Part shown: in pieces, positions 55,138 through 64,000 of the stretch
How positions within the stretch are numbered: the first letter of the stretch is position 1
How the letters are laid out: each line of letters starts with the position of its first letter
Assembly: GCA_031763025.1 (NCBI GenBank)
Contig: JASSKH010000014.1
Span: 7,262,633-7,326,632, forward strand
Direction: 5' to 3'
DNA from: Macrocystis pyrifera
Lineage: Eukaryota > Sar > Phaeophyceae > Laminariales > Laminariaceae
DNA length: 64,000 nt
Program-made: the position numbers and the translations under genes
Notes under the pieces: model-generated
Database searches by the model: none
The model's input: only the letters and a program-made list of their open reading frames with translations
What the model was told of the DNA's origin: nothing

Positions 55138-58100
55138 ATGGTGTTCTCTGTCGAACAGGTGGAAAAAGTTGCGAGCGGCTTTGTTTTCACAGAGGGTCCG
55201 CTGTGGGTGCACGACGAAGAGGTGGGTCTCGTTTTCTCGCATACGGCACAACCTCCAACTGCATGTCTTCTATACATGAAGTGCTGTCGTATTGACCGTG
55301 GTTTATGCTCCAATCAAATTCCCAGTTGTTTGGTGACACAGCTGCTGCTGTTGTGGGCATATTAATGGATAAGGTAACCAGTGCGTAGCATGTACATTAT
55401 CGCTCTCTCACTGTGGACTGAGAATTCTTGAAATTATCATGATTCTCCTCGTGGTTAGTATTCTGGGTTTCGACTTTGTTTGTCCTCCCCCCAATCCCGC
55501 TATTTGTTTGGAGTATCATACAGTGCGTGAAAAGTTCTCCCTCAAGAATTTCCACGCCAGTGAGGTGCACGTTAGGTTTCTCCTGACAGGGACAGCCGCT
55601 CAAAATCTAGTTTGTAGAACGTGCGGGTCTTGTTTCCGTAACGTGTCGCAGAGGGAATTCTCACCGATCAGAAACGCCTCTTTTGAGAATAGATGGATGT
55701 TAAAACTTCGAGCAGTGGAACTCCTGCCCAGCGCACCTGTGCTAGACTGAACAGTCGGCGCTGACCCAAGCCGGTCCTACACCAGAGACCCTCAACACAG
55801 CCCCTGCAAGCACTACCACGCTTGTAAACACCAACACCGAGAATATCCAACCGTCCACCTGTGTATTCATCGCATCTCCACTCAATGATAGCATCGCCAC
55901 CGGGATACAAGCACAACCGTTCGCGCTGTACCACGTTTCCCGTTGTTTGTGGTGCAGGCAGGCAGGCAGTACCTTCTCTTTTCGGACGTGCCCAACAACA
56001 AAATTTGGAAGTGGGAGGTGAGAAACCTTCGCGAGACCGCGAGAAAATCTGGCAACACTCGGGCGACGCGCGTGCCGCGCGGCCCCTGATGGTGGACTAA
56101 ATTGGTGGGGATACGAGTGTGTACACCGTGCAACAGTCACCGTCTGAGTATGGTAAATATGTTTTCAGCAACAACGCCCGTCCGACCCTCGCATACCAGA
56201 TACCGCAGTGGACTACCCATGCTGTTGAGAGCGGCAGCGATGGCTCCGGGAATGAGCCCTCCCACATGCCTTGTCAACCTGTCAAACTCCTAGTGCGAAA
56301 CGTATATATGGTGACAGCCTGCTGTTGTCGAAACGATTCTGTCCAACACGGTTGGCTACAATCGATCAGTTGAGCTATTTTATATCCCTTGGGGGTCTGT
56401 CGCCAAGCAGGAAGGCGGCGGGAGGTTTTCGCGGAGAACGTCTTTGTTCCTGGATAACGCCGGGTGCGACGGAGACCACTGTGCCGCGCTGCCATTTCCA
56501 GGCCCGACCGGGCTGACGCTGGTGAGCTGATAAGTATACCGACCTCACCAACTATTGATCAATGACCGCCCCGTTGAAATTCCTACGGCGAAATTGATCG
56601 CATGGTAAATAAAACTATTAATACAGCAAACTGCAGCATAGGCACCGGTCGGGGCCCGGCTGTTTTCTTTTCCGCTGGTTGCGTCCTGAAAGGGGAGGAT
56701 TGTGCTTCATCTATTTAAAGGCGTTAAGGTGGAACCGCTGCCAACGGGGAGAAATACTCAGAATCGGCGTTCGACGAAGATGTGTTCCGTGCACAGCCAG
56801 TCGGCCACATGCTGTTACTGTAGTCCCTTACCGTTTGGATTTGACGGTGCGTTGGCTTGGCTCGAAAAGATATCCATCCCGACTGGTATCGTGGATTTTC
56901 GGCACGTACCGCGCGGGACGTTTTGGGCTTGTCGTTTGTGCAGGTTCGCGGATCGAATGAGTTGGTGCTGTGCGAACACGGGAATCGGATGGTGACGCGG
57001 ATAGACAATAACGGGACGAGGACGGTGCTAGCTACACACTTCAATGTGAGTACCGGCGGCAACTTCCTCCGCGGCAATGCATTGGGGCGTTTTACAGTGT
57101 TTGAGTGCGGATCATCTAGGTGTTAGCGGGCCCATTCTGGGGTATGCCGTGTGACGGAGCGACCAATCTTGGGTTGTAGTGTTTGTGACGACCGTTTTGG
57201 GCACGTGTCAGCGTCTCTGACGAGTCGCGTCTCTGGTCAATCTCAACCATTTTCGCCTGCTGGAAGGACAAACTTAGCGCGTCCCTACTGCTTTTTATTA
57301 CATTCGGTGCCTGTATGCCGGAAACGCTATTGTGAAGCATTGTTCTGCAGGAATGCAAGATAATCAAACATGGCCAACGCCTTGTCGCTGTCGAGCATGA
57401 GCGGTCTGAAAAACCCGATATATACGAGTATACGTCCTCGTGCTAGCGCTGGGAGAAAACAGCCGCAGGATCGCAGACACCCTGTAAATTATATTCCGGG
57501 AGTGGCTCATCCCACTGTCTGCCGTTTTTTTGGCTCCATATTTTCTGACCGGTGGACCTCCTCAATTGAACAACTTGCTACAGGTTAGCATGGTATTTTT
57601 ACGAATATTTTTCGTCTAGGACTAGCCCGCAAAAATGTTGATCGGGTTGTACAAAAAAACTTCTTAGGAATCATATTTTGGGTGGGATATTGAGCTCTTC
57701 GTGTCAGGGACTTAAAGCGCATGGCGCCACCTCGAGTCGTGATGTTAAAATAGAACATCGAAGCAACCCTCTGGCAGAGGAAATGCAAGAGCACGCTTTC
57801 CAAAGAGAGCTAAACATTCTTCACACCCGTCCATAAACATCACCCGGCACTGGCAGGGACATCGCTTCAACAGCCCCAACGACTTGGCGTTCTCCAAGCG
57901 CGGGGACCTGTACTTCACGGACCCCCCGTTTGGTTTCCCTCTACGTCAAGACGATCCATCCTTTGCCGCCTTCGGCATCGCAGGGGTGTACCGCGTTAGA
58001 AAAGAGGCAATGGAGGCCGCGAGAACTTCTGGTTATATAGCACCTGAGGTTGAGCTTTTGGAAAAAGGTACCAGGTATCTCGTTTCGGGGGAAGACTTGG

Positions 58101-59039
58101 TTCGATCGCATGGGATTGAACGAGATTGTCTAGCCATGCTGTCGCTCCGACTGTTGATCCGGTCGCAGTTCATGAGGGGTAACATCAACGCCCGTGCTTT
58201 AGAGGAAATCCAGATCGGGTTCTCGCTATGTTGTTCACTGCAGACTTTACACGCCATCGATCGTTCAATCGTGATTGAAGCCGCGGTACAAAACGCTGCG
58301 ATCAATCACGCTTGTGGCAAAGACACGGTATCAATATGCAACCCTCGTTTCCTTTCTCGCTTGGCAGAGCTCACGTGGCCGGATGGGCTGGCCTTTTCCC
58401 CAGACTATTCCAAGCTGTACGTAAGCCATTGCTCGATCGAGAAGCCATTTTGGTATGTGTACGACGTCGATGAGGATGGCGACTTATCAAACCGAAGGGT
58501 GTTCTTCGACGGACGACCGATTCAAGAGATGAAGGTGCGGTAAACGATGCACGGGTGGGAGGGGGGCGCGAACCTATGTCGCTTTCGGTTAAAGATTGCG
58601 AGATCAGAGCCAGAGAAGTCGTCAAGGACTAGAAAACCCGGCACGACTGTTGTATCTCAAACGACATGCATATCTATAGTAGAGACCTACACAGGCATAG
58701 CTTTCCCAGGCGCTGTTGGTGTATATCCTTCTGAGAAGCCGTCGGGATATCTTATGTTTGCTTTCCCCATCTAATCGCCATTCGATCCGTCTCAATGATC
58801 TGCCGCAGGGAGATATGTCGAATGGTCCGGATGGAATACAGGTTGACGAACGAGGAAACATAATATCGCCTGGCCCCGGCGGTGTGGCCGTGTTTTCACC
58901 CTCTGGGGAGCACCTCGGATTGATTGTTATGGGTGGAACGTGTGTATCGAACGTGGTCATAGGAGGTGATGGATACTTGTACATGACCGCCTCCGACAGC
59001 ATCCTGAGGATCAAGGTGCTTGTCAAGCCAGCGCCGTAG
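55138..59039 (+). CDS. SMP-30/gluconolactonase-family lactonase, 7 exons
   Basis: Family members are metal-dependent six-bladed beta-propeller lactonases (gluconolactone to gluconate in the type enzymes). Exons are 55138-55221, 55970-56017, 56411-56521, 56944-57045, 57857-58067, 58368-58534 and 58809-59039. All introns are GT-AG (274-811 bp), phase 0 except intron 5 (phase 1). The joined frame is 954 nt, 317 residues, the usual family length. Motifs in order: F-T-E-G-P-L-W (Glu19), L-V-L-C-E-H-G-N-R, R-F-N-S-P-N-D-L (Asn120/123), Y-F-T-D-P-P-F-G, W-P-D-G-L-A-F-S-P-D (Asp191), L-S-N-R-R-V-F, G-P-D-G-I-Q-V-D (Asp249), G-P-G-G-V. The usual Asn of P-N-G-L is Asp191 here. The start at 55138 is preferred because the upstream in-frame ATG (55069) lies in repeat DNA, but a further 5' exon is possible. 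No signal peptide is seen, so it is probably cytosolic. Confidence 0.88.
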
Positions 59040-62000
59040 GCGTTAGGTATACTTGCAGAAGAACACGGTCGCGAGGTGTCGCGAGGCCAACATCTATTTT
59101 AGCAGACTGGGGAGCGCGGTAATTGCCTCTGCGAGTGGGGCGAAGCTGCCAGAGTGCAGCTTTGGTTTGTTGTTCAGTGGGTGAGAGATGGTACATTCCA
59201 CCCAGGGAGGGATGGCGCATGCAGAGCGTCTTCACGGTTGTGGCTGATGTCGTCCTGCGCGATTGTGCAGGGTGCATGGTATTGTCAAGCAACAGTTCTG
59301 GCATACGAAGATAATGTTTGAGTATTGTGCGTGTCTCCGGAGCTGCCAACCTGTCTGTGTTCTGCTGCTAACTGTGCTTGCACAATATACTACCGCGATG
59401 GCAGTTCCGGAAAAATGGAGAGATCCGGGTTCAGCAAGACTTTGCTATTGTCTTAAGCCGCATTCTGCTATTGAATTCGTTGGGTGTGTTGCCTAGCTCA
59501 TCTACTATAGTGTACGGCTTGATATAGATTAGATTGGTGGGTGAGGGATGCATGACTTGTTATGGCTGGAGGTCTTCGACGAGACCTCTGTGAATGCCTT
59601 CTCCACTTCTTGATGTTGAGGTGGGGCTCTACACGATATATATATACTACAACTGGCTCATACGACCAGCTTTCAAGCCGGGTGTCCATTTCCTCCGCTC
59701 CACCTGGGTAAGGACCCTTTTGCCTTGAGGGAGAGAGCAACGCGATCCCATGAAGCTGGGACGCTCCCGGCGAGAGCACACCCTGGTGTAGGGTGGGAGT
59801 AGGCCCTTGATCATGATAGATGGAGTTGGCCACGATTTGTCGAGCGAGCGTGCTGAGGAGGAACGCGAGTGTTCTCGCCCCCCGCAAAAGGACAAAGAGC
59901 AGGATACAATTAAGAGCAGGGTGTGTTTTGGGTGCAGGAACTGGTGACGCGGCACACCTACTGGTGACGCTGCACACCGGTAGGGCTGTTCTGTGGCCAA
60001 CGGCTTGGCGCATTACGAAACGTCTCTGTTCCTCTCTCAGCAAGATGGGCTTATGTCGCGATGGGAACGACCCGAGTGACGAGACTATAACGTGCTGAGA
60101 CTTTCCTATGAACACGTTATCATGGATATGCTCCTGTCACAATAAATTGATTGGAGTTTGAGGGGGAATTCGGGGATTTTGATGAAAATTGGAATTTGGT
60201 TCTGGAATTCGCTTTTTGCTTTCCGGATTGGTTTTTGCGTGGTAACGTTATCGTGCTGCTCTATTACAAATTCCGTTCACTGTGCAGGGAGGATATTCTT
60301 CGTCATTTGTACCCTACACAGATAGGCACGGTTTCTCTTCAAAGTCGAGAATTTGACGTCGCGCTTTCGCGATGGAAGGACTTTAGTTTAGTTTGAGTGT
60401 GATACATTTTTTTCAGTTTGTTGGGGGTTTTCAGGTTGAGAACCCGAAGTGCTGTATGCAAGACCAAGTACCTTGTCGATTTAAGGAGTTTCTGGACTTG
60501 GTAAAATAAAGTCTGTACGCATGATAATGACAGTTGTTGCGCTGTATTCTTGTTTCGACCCTATTTCACGATGGCGACAGTCGTCTGATTACCAGAAAGT
60601 GCCCTAGTTTCGATGGCGTCGTGTTGATTGTCGGGACAAGGTAAGACGTGCAGCCAGTAAGATTTATTTGCTATACCCGCTGGTGGGGTTTGGGACTCTG
60701 GGCGGTAAATTCGCTCTTGGAGATTATCACATTTGGTGTTTGAATTCCGGAATTTGGCGCTGGATTTCGGGATGGTTTTGAGGGTCATTTTGGTACGTAC
60801 TGAAATACGGTATCCCCTCTTCATTGCGCGGGCGGGATATTTATTGTGTATCTGAGTAAACTAATAATATGTCATCGCGCCGTATCGAGTACAGAGCAAG
60901 TGGATTGTAACTATGGTGGCTATTTCAGAAAGACAGGGAGTTCCAGTGGTGACAAGATTTTGTTGCTCTATTTGGCCGAAATCTATTGAGCAAATTCGTT
61001 GGGTATTGTTCTGCCTTGCAACTCTACTCTATACGGCTTTTGATGTGGACTGGATTGAGTTTGGAGGTGTTCGACGATAGAGGTTCATCCTAAGTTTTCT
61101 GAGGCTCCTCACTTAAGGAACTCCATATCTCACCCGAAAATTGACTCCAGCAAAAATCAAATTGCATCCCGATGAATGATCCCACGGCCCTATTCTACAA
61201 AAACGTCATGTTTAGCAACAAGATTGGTATTCCGACTATTTTAGCGGAAATGTGCTACCTCTATCGTAGAACGCGTCTTTTGAGGAGTTTGCATGACTTG
61301 GTATGGCTGGTAGCCTTCGATGACAGCTCCGTGAGTGCCTTCTGCATCTGCTGGTGTTGACCTGGAGCTCTGTATACACGAGACAACTGTTTCTGTTTCG
61401 TAGAAACAGCCTTCAAGCGGGTGCCCATTTCGTCCGCTTCAGCTGGGTAGGGACTCTCTGGGTTGGGAGACAAAGCAACGCACAGTCAGTAACCACAAAC
61501 CTTGCTTGCAAAAGACAACTCGGCACGAGGACAATGATCAGCATGTCGTTACCGTTTACCAGGTATATAGCACGCAAGATCACACACCCTTGGTGTGAGT
61601 TTCTGGGTCTGTTGATTCCCAACCTTGGGGGTTAGACACAGCAAAAACGGTGACTGGCAAAAATGTAATACCTATTAATAGACCTTTGCGTAGGTTCTTC
61701 ATCGCTTGTTGTTTGCATTCTAACGTTGTCGAGAAGTCAGCTTGGCTGTTCATCTGAGAGGTGCATCTTGCGGGCTATTACAATGCTTCACGACTCATGG
61801 TGGACGCCTATCGAGCCCATCATCATGTTTTAGCTTCAATCGCTGATTCCAGAGAATTAACCATCGGGAAGACCAAACGAAAAACCAATTTCCTGATGAT
61901 GCTCACAAAATGAACTATCAGTTTGTAAAACTGAGCCTCTATTCTGGAATTTGCATATCTGCCTGTCTGTCTGTCCGCATGCGTTATATTTATGAACTTA

Positions 62001-62135
62001 TATTAGTCCGTTCCAATGATCGATATATTAGTTTGTTGGAGATGATATTCATACGACGTGCTCGACCCTTACAGACCTAATATACTGAAACATACCATAC
62101 CACCAGGCAATATGTACCCGTGTAATATTCTGTAG
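59040..62135. other. Intergenic with paired dispersed repeat
   Basis: 59540-59720 and 61280-61460 are related blocks ('GCATGACTTG.TATGGCTGG', 'TTCAAGC.GGGTG.CCATTTC'). Their minus-strand translations align weakly (E-x-M-x-T-R-L), suggesting an old coding exon or mobile-element fragment. The 205-codon minus frame 59498-60115 is not otherwise supported. 61098-61275 is a copy of the 53755 repeat. Nothing else is seen. Confidence 0.45.
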
Positions 62136-62158
62136 AGCAGGGCAGTCGTTGCCCTGCT
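62136..62158. repeat. Perfect 9-bp stem-loop
   Basis: AGCAGGGCA, a 5-base loop GTCGT, then TGCCCTGCT. Small and without a T-run, so no terminator role is inferred. Confidence 0.6.
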
Positions 62159-62373
62159 GTTCCGTAGGTATTACCATTTAGCATTTTCGTAGTTTTGTGT
62201 TGTTGTATTGACTAAACCTGATACAACAGCGCGGAGAGTAGACTCGTCGAACAAAAACACGACGGTCGCGAGCGAAAGATCGACGGTCGCCACTACTTTT
62301 GTAGAAATACTTGAAATGTATTACATAAAGCATCCTTAACACAGGGAAAGAAACATCACGAGCCCATCGAAAG

Positions 62374-63370
62374 ATGCTGTGGTACCCTATAGGAAGAGTC
62401 AAAGCACATGACCACCGTTATAAGCGTAGAAAAACGATGTATGTAATCTACACGGGGCTGTTTACTCTTACCCCCCCCCGGGCACCAGGGCCCCTAACGC
62501 AACGCAACGCAGCCCAAATCAAACCCAGCCAAAGATGCTATGGCACGTTTGCTACACTAACCCCGATGCCGGCTCGGAGAGGCAGATAGGGCAAGATGAA
62601 TCCGATCAGAAACGCACTGCACCTATGTTATACGGGGCCGTTTTCCATCATCCCTCCTGACTCAAGGGCCCCTAGGGGTCGGGATTGCAGACGCGTTCAC
62701 CGGACACCTTGCGCCCTGGATCGAACCACCATTTTTCTCGCCAGCCCGTAAGGTCGTCGGCTTCGCGCTCCCCCGCCCCAGCCGAAACCACGTTTGCGAC
62801 TTGAAATGGCTCTCGTGGATAAACCTGCACTTTCGGGCAACGCCACCGTGCTGTTTGCATTGTTTGGCGAACCAACGGTCGTGCCAGCGGGAGACCCCAC
62901 CGTGCGGTATACCCTGTTAAGCAAACCAACGCTCGCACTTGCGCTTCGGTGCGCGGATGACGTGGGCACTCGCGATCTGTTCTGTTGTAAGAACAGAACA
63001 GTGGAGCGGACGACGTCCGCCCTCTGCTAATAGAAGCAATATTCGAAGAAGCAAACCTATGTCTCACCCCGACCCGACAGGTCAAAGACAGCTGAGCGGT
63101 CGCAATTGTAGAACTCGAACGGGGTGGTGGTGTCCGTGATGGTAGGAGGTCGGCAAGCCTCCCCATCACAGCGGAAGTACTTCGGTCAATCACGCCAAAG
63201 GATGTCTACACGCCAGGACAGGAATTACCTTGACAATGGGAGACCAGGGTACCGGTTTGTTACGATTCCTGCAAGACCCGCATAGCAAAAATAAGACGCC
63301 AGGAGACGTGCAGTAAAGCGGAAACCATCAGAACCGTACGAGGGCTTATAAACAGAATTCCATACGAATA
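62374..63370. other. Degenerate duplication and unsupported frames
   Basis: 62374-62500 and 62534-62660 share 'GATGCTGTGG/GATGCTATGG' and 'TACACGGGGC.GTTT/ATACGGGGCCGTTT' plus CAGGGCCCCTA/AAGGGCCCCTA, an old ~160-bp duplication. A 74-codon ATG frame at 62806-63030 (+) and a 173-codon minus frame (62672-63193) overlap, and neither shows a known domain. Confidence 0.4.
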
Positions 63371-63960
63371 CCACTAGTACAGCAGGAACCATCGGAACGT
63401 CGGTGGATTAGTGGGCGGATGAATGCGCTGCTGAGGGACCGATGTACTGTAGTACTGCTGTACTGCTGTACTGCTGTACTGCTGGGGGTGTGGGTGTTTG
63501 GGTGGATAGGTGGGTCAGTTATTCATAGCGTTGCAGAATGGGCGGGTGGTCAGCAAAAACAACCCAAAGTATGAGTAAGCATCGGAACGTCGGTGGTGTG
63601 GGTGTTAACATATGCCGGCCCCGCTGCCGTGGCAGCTGTCGTACCACTAGTACAGCAGTAAGGATCGGAGGGTCAGTGGGCTAGTGGGCGGATTGATTCA
63701 AAGTCAAACGTGCTGGGGTTGGTGGTGGTTTGGGTGGATAAATGGGTCATTTTTTCGATATATAGCGTTGCAGCGTGGGCCGGTGGTCAGCAAACAAAAC
63801 CCAAAGCATTGACTAAGCAAACCAACGTCGATTGTGTGGGTATATACGTATAGAGGCCCCGCTGGCGTGGCAGCGGTCGCATCACAAGTACCGCAGTAAG
63901 CATCGGAACGTTCATTGGTGGGTTAGTGGGCGGATTAGGTGAAAACAAATGGTTATTGTA
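63371..63960 (+). repeat. ~250-bp tandem repeat at window edge
   Basis: The marker CATCGGAACGTC...TTAGTGGGCGGAT occurs at 63391, 63656 (degenerate) and 63894, spacings 265 and 238. Other shared blocks are 'ACCACTAGTACAGCAG', 'GGTGGTCAGCAAA.A.AA.CCCAAAG' and 'GGCCCCGCTG.CGTGGCAGC'. A TACTGCTG microsatellite (63447-63485) lies in the first unit. The third unit is cut by the window or degenerates. Confidence 0.8.
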
Positions 63961-64000
63961 GGTTTTTTCTATGCGGTTCGATTTCAAGCTACAGATTCAT

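Noticed and set aside
56100-56370. Extra exon in the gluconolactonase-like gene (frame starting G-D-T-S-V-Y-T)
   Set aside because: No acceptor precedes it in phase, and direct joining of 56017 to 56411 gives the motif order expected for the family. It was left as intron.

Overview
This window looks like gene-poor eukaryotic nuclear DNA. The one secure gene has seven exons and six GT-AG introns averaging about 490 bp. The rest is a dense mosaic of nested mobile elements, satellites, microsatellites and a segmental duplication. There are no bacterial-type operons, rRNA or intact tRNA genes. Multi-intron genes, long trinucleotide repeats and many GTAC-rich stretches would fit a brown alga or another stramenopile, but that placement is inference with low confidence.

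Layout. 1.4-8.2 kb: a MITE-like element with GCCAAAATCAGG termini is split by a 5.9 kb composite insertion, which holds arrays of units built on CTATCGATAG palindromes, two copies of a tRNA-derived SINE, and a G/C-rich gag-like relic between two tRNA-like direct repeats. 9.4-10.9 kb: a large inverted repeat and a smaller hairpin. 11.6-12.5 kb: a full-length copy of the MITE. 12.5-16.0 kb: about 31 units of a 121-bp satellite. 16.0-19.4 kb and 33.9-36.3 kb: the two copies of a segmental duplication. The first copy carries a solo LTR and a second 605-bp insertion, and the second copy preserves both empty target sites. 19.4-20.8 kb: ATT/CTT microsatellite. 23.0-27.5 kb: another MITE copy opened by a foldback-like element, which itself hosts a 1,020-bp terminal-inverted-repeat element and a second solo LTR.

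27.9-31.1 kb: a possible gene with PARP-type-like zinc-finger cysteines, whose 2.5 kb intron is filled by a tandem ~410-bp repeat. 31.6-55.0 kb: further repeats and duplications, another full MITE (46.8-47.7 kb), a degenerate G/C-rich coding relic (44.1-46.6 kb), and an 844-bp element with short inverted ends around a 224-codon reading frame (50.7-51.6 kb). 55.1-59.0 kb: an SMP-30/gluconolactonase-family gene, reconstructed exon by exon to 317 residues. 59-64 kb: dispersed repeats, a few unsupported short reading frames and a ~250-bp tandem repeat at the window edge.

The gluconolactonase-like enzyme is probably the only conserved housekeeping-type gene. A 130-residue reading frame with a signal-peptide-like start occurs in both copies of the segmental duplication and is interrupted by an insertion in one. 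The nested insertions give a relative order of events: the MITE first, then the foldback-like arrays inside it, then the TIR element and LTR inside those arrays.
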